A DNA stretch of 14,187 bases from CAYUQT01 sp964596165 (GCA_964596165.1 CAZQTW010000109.1:1-14187), one strand, 5' to 3'. Counted from the first letter of the stretch, positions 5,219 to 13,925 are shown. The notes: generated by a model from the sequence alone, not told the origin. Translations and numbers: made by a program.

Positions 5219-7630
5219 ATGTTGATCTCATTGAACTGGCTTCGCGATTTCGTTGAGATCCCCGCGGACCTGAAGGCCCACGATCTGGCCGAGCGGTTGA
5301 CGATGACCACGGCCGAGGTCGCGAGCGTCAGTCAGATCGCGATCCGGGCGCAAGGCCTTATCGCGGCCAAGGTGGTCCGCATCGAGCCGATTTCCGGCGG
5401 GCGAAACCTGCAATGGGTCACCCTCAATGTCGGATCGGGTGTGGTCGAGACGGTCACCGCGGCGCCGAACCTCCATGTCGGGTGCGTCCTGGTATACGCG
5501 CCGGTGGGATCCGAGGCGGGCACGCTTGGTAAGATCGATCAAACGACCGTGGCCGGCCGCGCCTCGGCGGGCATGATCCTGCCGGGCGACGCATTGGGTA
5601 TCCTCCAGACGACGCAGCAGGCCGTCTTCCTGCCGCCGGGCACCCCGCCGGGCAGTCCGATCGATGCGGCGGAGCTGAACGATTGGGTGTTTGAGATCGA
5701 CAACAAGTCGATCACCCACCGCCCCGACCTGTGGGGGCACCACGGCATGGCTCGGGAGGTCGCGGCCATTTTGGGCAAGCCCCTGCGGCCGTACGAGGCG
5801 TTCATCACGTCGCCCGACGAGTTGCGCAACAACGGCAAGCCCGAGATTCCGATCGTCATCGACGATCCGGTCCTATGCCCGAGGTACTCCGGCCTGATGA
5901 TGACCGGGCTTGCGGTGCAGCCGTCGCCGCTGTGGATGCAGGCCCGGCTGTCGCACGTCGGCCAACGGCCCATCGATTTCCTCGTCGACCTGACGAACTA
6001 CATCATGTTCGACATGGGGCAGCCGACGCACGCCTTCGATGGGAAGAAAGTGGATCGGATCGAGGTGGCCGTCGCGAAGGGGGACGAGACCTTCACCACG
6101 CTGGACGGCATGTCGCGCAAGTTGCCGCGCGGCACGATCATGATCCAGTCGAACCGCCGGAACGTTGCGCTGGCGGGCATCATGGGCGGGGCGGAGAGCG
6201 AGGTCACGTCCGCCACGACCACCATGCTGTTGGAAGCCGCCCATTTCGACGGCGCCACGATTCGCCGCACCGCCAGCGCCATGGGACACCGCACCGAGGC
6301 GAGCGCCCGGTTCGAGAAGGCGATCGATCCGGCGGGGACGGTGCTCGCCATCGGGCGATTCGTCCAACTGGCCCAGCGGGAATTCCCGACGTTTCAGGTG
6401 GTGTCCCGACTGAGTGACGCCTATCCGAATCCCGCGCCGCCGGTGTCGGTCGCCGTCGACTTGGCATTCGCGAACCGCTTCATCGGCGTGGACGTGCCTC
6501 GGGAACGGGTTGAGGGGATCCTGGGCGCGCTCGGATTCCGCTGCGAAGCCGCCGGCGAGGGCAGGCTCCGGGTCCATATCCCCTCGTTCCGCGCCACGCG
6601 CGACGTCACGATTGAGGCGGACGTCATCGAAGAGATCGCTCGGTACGTAGGCTACAACACGATTCCGGCCACGTTGCCCGACGTCACGACGCGCAGCTTC
6701 GCTCCCGTGCCCGGATTGCAGTTGGAGCGTCACAGTCTTCAGCTTCTGTGCGAAGGGTTGGGTTTCAACGAGGTCCAGACGTACGTCTGGTACGATCTCG
6801 ACTGGCTCGAGCGGCTCGGTTTCGATCCGGGGCGGTGCGTCGAGATCCAAGGGGCCTCGGCGGGCGGGCGGCGGCTTCGGCATACGCTGATCCCCCATCT
6901 GCTGGCCGCGGCGGAGTTGAATCGCCGCAGCTTCCAGCGTTTCAACCTCGTCACCATTGGGAGCGTCTTCTCTCCGGAGCGCACGCCGGACTGGCCGATG
7001 CGCGAAGGGCGGCGGCTCGGAATGGCGATGGTCGGCCGCGGCAACGAAGACCTCCTCTTGAACGAGCAGAAGGCCGCCATCGACACGTGGGCCCGCGAAA
7101 TCCTCGGCCGTCCGGTCGTCTTCATGGAGCCGGACCGGCAGACGCCCCTGCGGCCATGGGATCACCCCCTCAAGACGGCCGATTGGGGCGTAGGCGGGCA
7201 GGTCCTGGGTCGGCTCACGGCCGTGCCGCTGGAATGCAGGTTGCGGATCGACGAGCACCTCCGCCGATGGGCCATCGTCCTCACGGAGATCGATCTGGAC
7301 CGGGCGGTCGCCGTGGGCCCGGCGGAGGTCCGGTTGGAGGCGGTTCCGACGTACCCCCAGGTGGAGCTGGACTTCTCCGTGCTCGTCGACGCGACGCGAC
7401 GATACGCCTCGGTGGCGGAACAGATCGGCCGGTTCGCGCACCCGTTGCTGAAACGCATCACATTCGTCGACTGCTACGAAGGCTCGAACATCCCGGCCGG
7501 CCAAAGAAGTCTGACGCTTCGAACCCATGTCGGCGCGGCCGATCGGACGCTCACCGACGAAGACCTGCAGGGGTTCCGGCAGGCCTTCACGGCCTTCCTC
7601 GAGAAACACGGGTTGGTCTTACGTCGGTGA
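5219..7630 (+). CDS. pheT: phenylalanyl-tRNA synthetase beta subunit
   Basis: Beta subunit of the alpha2-beta2 phenylalanyl-tRNA synthetase, 803 aa, the usual full length; it binds tRNA-Phe and carries the editing site for mischarged Tyr. Domains in order: the N-terminal segment opening MLISLNWLRDFVEIP; an OB-fold tRNA-binding domain at about 40-150; the HRPDLWGHHGMAREVAAIL block at 167-185; the B3/B4 editing region at about 205-390; B5 at about 410-480, ending in the acidic IEADVIEEIARYVGYNTI typical of the family; the catalytic-like core at about 490-690; and a C-terminal ferredoxin-fold anticodon-binding domain from YPQVELDFSVLV (712) to the end. It begins 3 bases after the pheS stop, with AAGGGGG 8 bases before its ATG, so the two are translated from one mRNA. 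No frameshift or missing block is seen. Confidence 0.98.
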   Translation: MLISLNWLRDFVEIPADLKAHDLAERLTMTTAEVASVSQIAIRAQGLIAAKVVRIEPISGGRNLQWVTLNVGSGVVETVTAAPNLHVGCVLVYAPVGSEAGTLGKIDQTTVAGRASAGMILPGDALGILQTTQQAVFLPPGTPPGSPIDAAELNDWVFEIDNKSITHRPDLWGHHGMAREVAAILGKPLRPYEAFITSPDELRNNGKPEIPIVIDDPVLCPRYSGLMMTGLAVQPSPLWMQARLSHVGQRPIDFLVDLTNYIMFDMGQPTHAFDGKKVDRIEVAVAKGDETFTTLDGMSRKLPRGTIMIQSNRRNVALAGIMGGAESEVTSATTTMLLEAAHFDGATIRRTASAMGHRTEASARFEKAIDPAGTVLAIGRFVQLAQREFPTFQVVSRLSDAYPNPAPPVSVAVDLAFANRFIGVDVPRERVEGILGALGFRCEAAGEGRLRVHIPSFRATRDVTIEADVIEEIARYVGYNTIPATLPDVTTRSFAPVPGLQLERHSLQLLCEGLGFNEVQTYVWYDLDWLERLGFDPGRCVEIQGASAGGRRLRHTLIPHLLAAAELNRRSFQRFNLVTIGSVFSPERTPDWPMREGRRLGMAMVGRGNEDLLLNEQKAAIDTWAREILGRPVVFMEPDRQTPLRPWDHPLKTADWGVGGQVLGRLTAVPLECRLRIDEHLRRWAIVLTEIDLDRAVAVGPAEVRLEAVPTYPQVELDFSVLVDATRRYASVAEQIGRFAHPLLKRITFVDCYEGSNIPAGQRSLTLRTHVGAADRTLTDEDLQGFRQAFTAFLEKHGLVLRR

Positions 7631-7656
7631 GAGGCCATGTACCGAGAGACGAGGGA

Positions 7657-7693
7657 CGCGGCCTCCGACGCTCGATTCGGATTGAGAGCCGCG
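7657..7693. terminator. stem-loop between pheT and the convergent operon
   Basis: CGCGGC (7657-7662) pairs with GCCGCG (7688-7693). Inner CTC/GAG and CCGA/TCGG pairs extend the stem with small bulges. It lies in the short gap between the converging ends of pheT and the minus-strand 171-aa gene, so it could serve both directions. Neither side has a T-tract, so Rho-independent activity is uncertain. Confidence 0.38.
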
Positions 7694-7699
7694 ACGGGG

Positions 7700-8215
7700 T
7701 TAACGACCGGGCGGATGGGGCGGAGACGGCTTGGCCGCGGCGTGTTTCTCGTGTGAATCCGCATCGCGTTGCAGTGGTAATTCCTGTCCGAACAAACGTC
7801 TGGATATGTTCTCGAACCGAGCCAGATCCGTCTTGGCGTCCCTGCCCGGCGTGGCGGCGATGAAGTCGTAGACCGTTTCGGCGAGAAGCTCGGGCGTCAG
7901 AAGCATCACGACGGGGTTGGGGAGTTGCAGTTGACTCGCCACACGGCACAACAGCGAGCGATCCTGCATGCCGAAGCCCAAGCTTTTCATGACGTGACGG
8001 AAGAGCTTTTCGCTGCTCCCGGCCTCCGTGAGGGGTTTTCCTTGTTGGAGCCGGTTCAGGATGACCAGAAGGGCCAAGAGAGCGACGGCGGCAATCGCCA
8101 GAACCACCAGGCTCGGTCCGATGTTGGCGCCGGGCTCGCTCTTCTGGGTGAACCCGCGCCGCATGGCCTCGAGGGTCTGAGCGCGATCCAAGGCGTACAC
8201 AAGCATGGGCATCAT
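7700..8215 (-). CDS. single-span membrane protein, unknown function (171 aa)
   Basis: I do not recognise a named family. The N-terminal 30 residues include MRRGFTQKSE. One clear membrane helix follows at about residues 33-54 (PSLVVLAIAAVALLALLVIL). A soluble helical region of about 90 residues comes next (RLQQGKPLTEAGSSEKLF, HVMKSLGFGMQDRSLLCRVA, QLPNPVVMLLTPELL). The tail is charged, then Pro/His-rich. A basic segment before and after the helix leaves the orientation unclear. Its ATG shares one base with the TGA of the HEAT-repeat gene (TGATG), and AGGAG (8224-8228) sits 8 bases upstream, so translation is probably coupled. As the last gene of a three-gene operon it may anchor or regulate the partner proteins at the membrane; that is inference. 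The helical domain vaguely resembles regions seen beside PilZ domains, from memory and untested. Confidence 0.72.
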   Translation of the reverse strand: MMPMLVYALDRAQTLEAMRRGFTQKSEPGANIGPSLVVLAIAAVALLALLVILNRLQQGKPLTEAGSSEKLFRHVMKSLGFGMQDRSLLCRVASQLQLPNPVVMLLTPELLAETVYDFIAATPGRDAKTDLARFENISRRLFGQELPLQRDADSHEKHAAAKPSPPHPPGR

Positions 8216-10212
8216 CAGGTCGTCTCCTTCATGCTTGCCGCGGGAACGGGCGGGTTACAGACCCCCTCCTTCAGCGCGGTTTGGAACACCGAGATGGCTT
8301 GCAGCGCGCGGCGACGCACCTTGACGTCCGGATCGGACTTGGCCATTCGGATGATTTTCGCCGATAGGCTCATGAGCCTCAGCGATTCCGCCACCCACAG
8401 GGCGCTCAGACGATGGGTGGACATCTCGTGTTCGAGCATCTCCATGAGGGCTTCCACCGCTTCCCTGCATTGGAACGTAAGGGCCGCCTTAATGGCGTTC
8501 GCTCGGACGCGATTGTCTCGCGACGAAAGCCGTTCGCGGATCTGACGGATACGGTTGACCGCGCGGAGGTGCTCCAACGACTCAATGGCGTTCGCCTGGA
8601 CGCGCTCGTTGGGATCGATCAAGGCCTCCAGGAGCACACGCTCGCTCGTGGGTCCCGGAATCTGACTGAGAACGGCGACCGCCAGGCTTCGAACGTAGTC
8701 GTCGGGATCGCGCGCCAGCCGGTACAGTTCTCGATCCAAGTCCGAGGCGATCTCGAGGAGCCCCACGACTTGCAGGCCCCGCAAGCGCTCTCGGGGCGCC
8801 GTGCTGACCAGCTTCTGCCTCAGTTGAGAGAGGAGGTCGCGGTCTTCGCTTACCAGGACTCTTCCCAACCGATAGCGATCTTCTTCCTCCAACAAATCGA
8901 ATTGGTTCCAGTAGCGCTCGAAGGTTATCCGGACGGCCGGACTCAGAACCGTCCCCTCGGCCGCGGGCGAGCCGTCATCCGACTCTCCGCCGGAAGGCTC
9001 GTGCGTGTCCTCGGGATGCCGACGCTTGACCTCCCGCCAGGCGATGGCGGCCAGATTCCGATCTTCCCAGTGGACGACCGTCCGGATCACCTGGGTGCTG
9101 ACCTCGTCGTCGATGGAGATCAATCCCCACAGTGCCGCCCGCTGGGCTTCAGGCTTGCCGTCGTAGAGCATGTCGCGCAGGTATGAAACCCGCTGCTCCA
9201 TCGGCAGTGAGATCGCCAGAAGCAGGTCCACGGCCCGCGGATAGAGTTCGTCCGGCAGCGCTACGATGGGGCGGATCCCCTGGTCAAGCCAAGCGAGCTT
9301 TCGGACCGCGGCCAACCCGCGACGGATTCTCTGGTCGGCCGTAAGAAAAGCCCATCGAACGAACTCGGTCATGTAGGCATCGTTGCGCTGATTGGCGATC
9401 CCGTTGGCCACGGCCGCACGCAGGTCCCGATAGGTCAGCGCCTCATAGGCAAACGGCACCATCCGAGGGTCGGTCGTCGACTGCATGCATTCGATCACCG
9501 CACGACCGCAATGACTTCGGGTGTTGGCGACGGCGGACAAGAGCCGTTCGTTGATATGTGCGGCGAACCAGATTGCCGTCTCGACGACCTCGGGGCGTTG
9601 GTGAACCTCGAAGCCGGTCAGTGCCTCGCCGATGGCCGCGATCAGATAACCCCGCTCCTCGGCCAGCCGAGCGAGGGAGAAACTCTGCACCGAGGCCATG
9701 TCGGGACGTCCCTGCTCGGCCCCCAGGACCTTCAGCGTCACCTTCTCTTGACGGAAATACCGATCCGCCAGCGAACGCAACACCGCCGCCGCCCGTTGTC
9801 GAACGAGCGGTCGGACATCGTGCAAGGCCAGTCCGAGCAGGTAGGCCAGTCGATAGCTTCCGGCGCGCCCCACCAGCTCGACGGCATTCAGACGGGCCTG
9901 TTCCTCGGGTGCCTTAATCACCCGACGCAGGACCGGAAAGAAGACGGATACGTGATCCAACACCTCTTGCCGCAGGTTCGCATCGAGGTTGTGGAAGTGA
10001 GCCACGACACCGGCGAGTCCCCGTTCGCGCTTGCGCGCCAGCAGCGCGTCGAGGATGGGTTTCTGGTCGGCGGGCCGGACGGCGGCGAGTCCCTCCACAA
10101 GGGCATCATCGGCCGCCGCGTTCTCGCTGGCCTGTAGAATGGCAATAACCGGCAGACTTGCCGACATAGGCGCGCTCTGAGGATCCCCGGCTGGCTGCTC
10201 GGCCTTAATCAT
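8215..10212 (-). CDS. HEAT-repeat protein, probably cytoplasmic
   Basis: A 665-aa helical-solenoid protein with no signal peptide and no membrane segment. HEAT-like units are visible around residues 105-150 (LNAVELVGRAGSYRLAYLLG and LVRQRAAAVLRSL). They are clearest at about 470-650, where units built on a DPxxxVRxxAxxxL plan recur roughly every 31-33 residues, with DPDDYVRSLAVAVL at 502, DPNERVQANAIESL at 533, SRDNRVRANAIKAAL near 564 and DPDVKVRRRALQAI at 627. The two solenoid parts are joined by an acidic, flexible linker near 401-420. Solenoids of this kind usually bind other proteins, and no enzymatic motif is present. The start at 10212 has only a poor ribosome-binding site; the next Met (10167) is no better. 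It lies 33 bases after the secreted-protein gene and overlaps the membrane-protein gene by one base, so it is the middle gene of an operon and a likely scaffold or adaptor. Confidence 0.82.
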   Translation of the reverse strand: MIKAEQPAGDPQSAPMSASLPVIAILQASENAAADDALVEGLAAVRPADQKPILDALLARKRERGLAGVVAHFHNLDANLRQEVLDHVSVFFPVLRRVIKAPEEQARLNAVELVGRAGSYRLAYLLGLALHDVRPLVRQRAAAVLRSLADRYFRQEKVTLKVLGAEQGRPDMASVQSFSLARLAEERGYLIAAIGEALTGFEVHQRPEVVETAIWFAAHINERLLSAVANTRSHCGRAVIECMQSTTDPRMVPFAYEALTYRDLRAAVANGIANQRNDAYMTEFVRWAFLTADQRIRRGLAAVRKLAWLDQGIRPIVALPDELYPRAVDLLLAISLPMEQRVSYLRDMLYDGKPEAQRAALWGLISIDDEVSTQVIRTVVHWEDRNLAAIAWREVKRRHPEDTHEPSGGESDDGSPAAEGTVLSPAVRITFERYWNQFDLLEEEDRYRLGRVLVSEDRDLLSQLRQKLVSTAPRERLRGLQVVGLLEIASDLDRELYRLARDPDDYVRSLAVAVLSQIPGPTSERVLLEALIDPNERVQANAIESLEHLRAVNRIRQIRERLSSRDNRVRANAIKAALTFQCREAVEALMEMLEHEMSTHRLSALWVAESLRLMSLSAKIIRMAKSDPDVKVRRRALQAISVFQTALKEGVCNPPVPAASMKETT

Positions 10213-10245
10213 GTTTATCGGACGTCTCTTTCTGAAAGCTTGAGG

Positions 10246-13089
10246 TCACTGAATCACCAAGCTCTGATTGAGCACCCGCGGTCCGTCCAGTTCCCGCAGC
10301 CCCACGCGCACGTCCTCTCCCATCAACTGGCTCGCCCTCTCCAAGAGAAACTTTCGGTACACGGTCTGCCCCGGCTCCAACCGCCGGTACATGTGGACCA
10401 TGCGAGCCCGCCCCGGCGCAAGGACATAGCCTTCGACATCCAGTTGCTTCCCGCTGCGATTCGTCAGCGTCTGGTGCACGGTCACCGTGTCCTTCTCGAT
10501 CCGGGCGAAACAGTGGACCTCGATGTCGTCCAGCCCCAGGGCGAACGGCGCTTGCGCCGTCAGCTCGGTGGTGTCTTGGGCGTCGATCGTGAACAGACCG
10601 GTTAGGACCTTTCCGCCGGCGACCTCGTTGGGCGGGAATCGCAGCGTGATCCGAGAGCGCCATTCCTGACCGGGGCCGATCGCGAAACTGATCCGGGTCG
10701 GACTGACCTCCCAGTCCGGGGGGGCCTTCAGCCGCAGCAGGCCGCTGATCGGCTTGTCCTGGGGATTGACGAAACGCACGACCCGCTCATGTATCTGAAA
10801 CCGGCTCTCGATGGCGGGCGGTTCCATGGCGAAGCCCGCGCGGAACTTCAACCGCCAGGACTCTTCTCCGCGCAGGAAGAGGGGAACTCTCCCCAGCCGA
10901 AGACGCACGCGATCCTCCGCGTTCCGAAGCGCTCGGACCTCTCCCCAGATGTCAATCTGCTCCGCTTGGGGTCCCGCCGGAACCAGGAACTCCTTGCCTT
11001 CGGCGCCACCGGCATCGCTCCAGAGCGCCAGGATTCCGACACCGCGGCGATCGAAGGCGAGGCATCGAACGTCCTCACTGAGGCTGAGTTGGCCCACGAA
11101 CCGGGTGTTGTTGAGCAACTCGGCAATCGTGCGAAAGACGATCAACTCTTCCCGCGGTTCAAACACCCCTCCGTGCTCCGTCGAAAGCCGATCCCAGAGA
11201 TCGGACAGATAGATCACCTCGACGCCGGACGAATGCGTCCAGAGAAGTCGCCTGACGAGGTCGCACAGCCGAGCCAAACGCTCGTATCGTCCTTGCTCCA
11301 GAAACTGCACAACGGCCTGGGCGTCTTGCAGGGGGACCTTGCACGTATCCCGAATGTACAGGGGGATCTGTTCCGCCTTGACCGCATTGGGGATGAAGAG
11401 CGAAAGAGACTCCGGGTTGTCCGACCTGCCGTTGATCTGATGGATGACGGATCGCGGCACGGACACGTTCGCCGAGGGCAACAGCCGGATGATTTCCCGA
11501 CGTACGACCGGCAGCATCGTCCCGAGATGAGGGTCGTAAGAGAGGGTCTCATCGTTGTCCCGACCGACCTGCCATGTTTGCACGAAGTCTCCGTAGCACG
11601 TCAGAGGGACGCCGAACTGCGGCCGAACGACATCCGGTTGTCCGACCAGTGATTCGATAAGCGGCCTCCACGACGCGTGCGCCGGTCCGCCGCCCGAGTC
11701 CGGCTCGTCGTTCGACATGTCGAGTACGCCGGTGACGTGTACGCGGTCTTTCCAGAACTTCTCGAGAAGCGCGGGCACCTCTGACCGCGCCTCGTGGACG
11801 GCCGAGCCGGAAAGCATCGGCGCCGCGATCGGCAGCTTAATGTTTCTCATGCGCAGGAGTCCGACCATCTCCTCCACGGCGCTCAGACACGAGACATCCG
11901 TCTCGTTGAGGACGAGTCCGAATCCGTCGTTCGGAACGTCCGAGTCGTTCAGTCTCGGGCCCAATCGGGCGAAGGTGACGCGACGCTCGGACAGGCCGAA
12001 GTCGCCCGTCCGGGTTTGCAGGACGGCGCGGTACAACCCATAGGGCAAGGAATCCAACCGTATCTTCTCGGGGGCGGACTGTTCGCCGTTCGTCACGCCG
12101 ATCGAACGGGTCAAAACCCTTTTTCCGTCCACCGAATCCACCGCGAGATCGGCGGACAGGGATTGACCGTCGGAGTCGCCGATCTCTACGAGGAGAACCA
12201 CGTCCTCATCCGCCGTGAAGAGGTTGGTCTGACGGCCGGTGCTCAAATGCACCCGGGGGAGACGGAAGACGTTGATGTCGTCGAACCACGCGCCCGCGTG
12301 AATGTCTTGGCGGCCGATCTCGTCATCGCCCGGCTCGGCGCCGGACCCAATCTCTTGTTGGGTTACCCAAACACCGAGCCCGATCTGCCGCGCCTCCGAA
12401 CACCCGCCGGCCAGGCGAATCGTGACCTGATGCCATTCCGACGTATCCTTCTGTCCGCCCACAAACGCGCTGAATCGTTCGGTCCCGGCCAGCTTTCGCC
12501 CGTTCGCGTCACAGAAGAACGCACTGGCATACGCCCGGGCGTAGCGCAGCCGGTCCGGCTTGATCCACAGCGAGATGAGATAGTCGCCGTGCCCGTATGT
12601 AGGAATGTCGTCCCCGGTATAGACATAACCGAGACTGTGCCCGTTCAGTCCCAGATAGAACGAGGGCGCCTTGTCGTGGTAGACGGCATAGTCGAATCGT
12701 CCCTCCAGATAATGAGGGAAGCCGGCCTGAAGGTGCCGGCACCAGTACATCGGGATCTCTTCCACGTTGCCGTGCTTACGCTCGTCGAAATCGAACGACT
12801 TGACGATCCGACGCTGCATCAATTCGCGAACGTCGTGAACTACCTTGAATTCATCCGCCTTCGGGGAGGTTTCAGGACGAACAGCCGAGGTCGCGGGACC
12901 CCGCGCGTCGGTCTCCTTGGAGGGGGTCGCCTCCTCAATCGCGGCGCGCGTTTCGGCTTCGACCTCGGCCTGTGACGTCGACGCGCTCGCGCCGAGCATC
13001 ACCCATACGGCGAAGGCCACACCAACACTCCGATGCCGACCGGCGCCGCGAGCGGTTTTATCGGTCTTTGCGCAGACTACACCCGCCAT
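10246..13089 (-). CDS. secreted multidomain protein, glycosidase-like with beta-sandwich domains
   Basis: A 947-aa exported protein of unknown substrate. The N-terminus has a basic region, a hydrophobic stretch (VGVAFAVWVMLGA, 22-34) and a likely signal peptidase I site after SQA (residue 41). A low-complexity Glu/Thr/Pro-rich linker runs to about 80. A jelly-roll domain at about 95-277, ending AGAWFDDINVFRLPRV, resembles carbohydrate-binding modules. An Ig-like sandwich at about 280-375 follows. A central alpha/beta region at about 390-690 (GFGLVLNETDVSCL, GVLDMSNDEPD, ILALWSDAGGAEGKEFLV) looks like a divergent glycoside-hydrolase barrel, but I cannot point to its two acidic catalytic residues. 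At about 745-830 is a NEW3-like sandwich (LKAPPDWEVSPTRISFAIGP), then a last beta domain. No cell-wall anchor or C-terminal membrane helix is visible. It is the first gene of a minus-strand operon with the HEAT and membrane proteins. The start has no clear ribosome-binding site. Confidence 0.8.
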   Translation of the reverse strand: MAGVVCAKTDKTARGAGRHRSVGVAFAVWVMLGASASTSQAEVEAETRAAIEEATPSKETDARGPATSAVRPETSPKADEFKVVHDVRELMQRRIVKSFDFDERKHGNVEEIPMYWCRHLQAGFPHYLEGRFDYAVYHDKAPSFYLGLNGHSLGYVYTGDDIPTYGHGDYLISLWIKPDRLRYARAYASAFFCDANGRKLAGTERFSAFVGGQKDTSEWHQVTIRLAGGCSEARQIGLGVWVTQQEIGSGAEPGDDEIGRQDIHAGAWFDDINVFRLPRVHLSTGRQTNLFTADEDVVLLVEIGDSDGQSLSADLAVDSVDGKRVLTRSIGVTNGEQSAPEKIRLDSLPYGLYRAVLQTRTGDFGLSERRVTFARLGPRLNDSDVPNDGFGLVLNETDVSCLSAVEEMVGLLRMRNIKLPIAAPMLSGSAVHEARSEVPALLEKFWKDRVHVTGVLDMSNDEPDSGGGPAHASWRPLIESLVGQPDVVRPQFGVPLTCYGDFVQTWQVGRDNDETLSYDPHLGTMLPVVRREIIRLLPSANVSVPRSVIHQINGRSDNPESLSLFIPNAVKAEQIPLYIRDTCKVPLQDAQAVVQFLEQGRYERLARLCDLVRRLLWTHSSGVEVIYLSDLWDRLSTEHGGVFEPREELIVFRTIAELLNNTRFVGQLSLSEDVRCLAFDRRGVGILALWSDAGGAEGKEFLVPAGPQAEQIDIWGEVRALRNAEDRVRLRLGRVPLFLRGEESWRLKFRAGFAMEPPAIESRFQIHERVVRFVNPQDKPISGLLRLKAPPDWEVSPTRISFAIGPGQEWRSRITLRFPPNEVAGGKVLTGLFTIDAQDTTELTAQAPFALGLDDIEVHCFARIEKDTVTVHQTLTNRSGKQLDVEGYVLAPGRARMVHMYRRLEPGQTVYRKFLLERASQLMGEDVRVGLRELDGPRVLNQSLVIQ

Positions 13090-13138
13090 ACCGTCATGGT
13101 TATCGACGCAATCCTGACTTCAGTTGATATCCCGCGAC

Positions 13139-13154
13139 CGACGGGTGCCCGTCG
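13139..13154. repeat. short palindrome upstream of the secreted-protein gene
   Basis: CGACGGG and CCCGTCG flank a two-base centre, 50 to 65 bases upstream of the minus-strand secreted-protein start. The position would suit an operator, or a structured leader if transcription begins further up, but no promoter with good spacing was found around it. Nothing else in 13090-13380 could be supported. Confidence 0.3.
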
Positions 13155-13380
13155 TTATGGGGCCCCGGAGCCCTCGGTGGACGGCCGGAGGGGACCCGGT
13201 CGGCCGGCGACTACCCCCTGAGCCAGGTCGGCAGGGACCGGGCAGTCAACACGCGCGGGGTGGCTTTCCGGCATGCGAGCCGTCTCCCGAACAGACACGT
13301 CATGATGGGCTCGGATCGGCGAAGAGATCCGGTAAGCAGAGGACCGCAGGCGAACATCGCGCGGGCGACGACCGGTGAAA

Positions 13381-13467
13381 CGGAGAGAGGGGGATTCGAA
13401 CCCCCGTGGCACTTTCGCGCCAACCGGTTTTCAAGACCGGCGCCTTAAGCCGCTCGGCCATCTCTCC
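13381..13467 (-). tRNA. tRNA-Ser (anticodon UGA)
   Basis: An 87-base minus-strand tRNA. Acceptor arms GGAGAGA (13467-13461) and TCTCTCC (13388-13382) pair over 7 bases, with discriminator G at 13381. The anticodon stem CCGGT/ACCGG closes the loop CTTGAAA, so the anticodon is TGA, reading UCA. A long variable arm (GGCGC GAAA GTGCC type) marks the class II tRNA structure of Ser. The T arm is CGGGGG-TTCGAAT-CCCCC. The 3' CCA is not encoded, because the next bases read TTT, so it must be added after transcription. Confidence 0.96.
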
Positions 13468-13517
13468 AAAGCGAGGTCGGTACCCCTGGCAGCTCATCGA
13501 CACTCAGCTCAAGACTG

Positions 13518-13546
13518 ACCGTAGTAAGAAGACCCCCGACAGTCAA
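13518..13546 (-). promoter_or_regulatory. candidate promoter of tRNA-Ser
   Basis: On the minus strand TTGACT (13541-13546, five of six consensus) is followed after 17 bases by TACGGT (13518-13523, three of six). Transcription would begin near 13511, about 45 bases before the tRNA 5' end, leaving a short leader for RNase P to remove. Confidence 0.42.
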
Positions 13547-13562
13547 GGCGAAACGCCTGCGC

Positions 13563-13591
13563 TTGACCGCGTTCATACGCAGCGCTAGACT
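13563..13591 (+). promoter_or_regulatory. candidate promoter of the truncated oxidoreductase
   Basis: TTGACC (13563-13568, five of six) and TAGACT (13586-13591, four of six) are separated by 17 bases. This would give a leader of roughly 38 bases to the ATG at 13636. It is back to back with the tRNA-Ser promoter, and the two -35 hexamers are inverted copies of TTGAC 16 bases apart. Confidence 0.45.
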
Positions 13592-13635
13592 GGACGACAC
13601 GGGTTGTGTGCCACCCGTGAGAGGTCTCGGTAGAC

Positions 13636-13899
13636 ATGACCAGCCCGATCAACTCGAGCCGTCGTGATTTCCTCAGACATACCGCCACCATAGCCGGAGC
13701 CGGGGTAGTCGCCGCCGGACTGCCGCGCCGGGCCAGGGCCCAAGCCCCTTCGGCCAACGCGCGGATTGGCGTCGGGCTTATCGGGTTGGGCGGCATGGGC
13801 AGTGCCCACCTCGACCTGTTGATGCGAATGAAGACGATGGGGCTGGTGGACATCGTGGCCGTCTGCGACGTCTTCTCCCCGCGCTTGGCGACTGGTTGA
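13636..13899 (+). pseudogene. truncated Tat-signal Gfo/Idh/MocA oxidoreductase
   Basis: The 87-residue frame holds only the front of a Gfo/Idh/MocA-family protein. It has a twin-arginine motif SSRRDFLRH near residues 7-15, a hydrophobic Ala/Gly-rich segment (18-29), a likely cleavage region at ARAQA, and the first Rossmann unit with GLGGMG (50-55) and the second strand ending IVAVCDVFSPRL. It then stops at TGA, where family members continue for 300 or more residues. The next 26 bases lead straight into the end of a convergent gene, so the missing part is not present in another frame. A deletion or rearrangement removed it. Only a weak ribosome-binding site (GAGAGG, 11 bases away) precedes the ATG. 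It is a separate paralogue from the intact oxidoreductase at 2329-3597, with a different signal and a more canonical nucleotide loop. Confidence 0.75.
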
Positions 13900-13925
13900 A
13901 CAGAGGATCCGATCCGCTAGCAGGA

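Noticed and set aside
5873..7609. 578-aa open frame on the minus strand
   Set aside because: It lies wholly antisense to pheT, whose protein matches its family end to end. The frame is Arg/Pro/Gln-rich without recognisable motifs, as expected for a high-GC shadow.
6748..7863. 371-aa plus-strand frame running from pheT into the next gene
   Set aside because: It is a frame-shifted shadow of pheT rich in Arg/Gly/Pro, crossing the convergent junction.
11794..12975. 393-aa open frame on the plus strand
   Set aside because: It is antisense to the 947-aa secreted-protein gene, which has a signal peptide and coherent domains. The plus frame has none.
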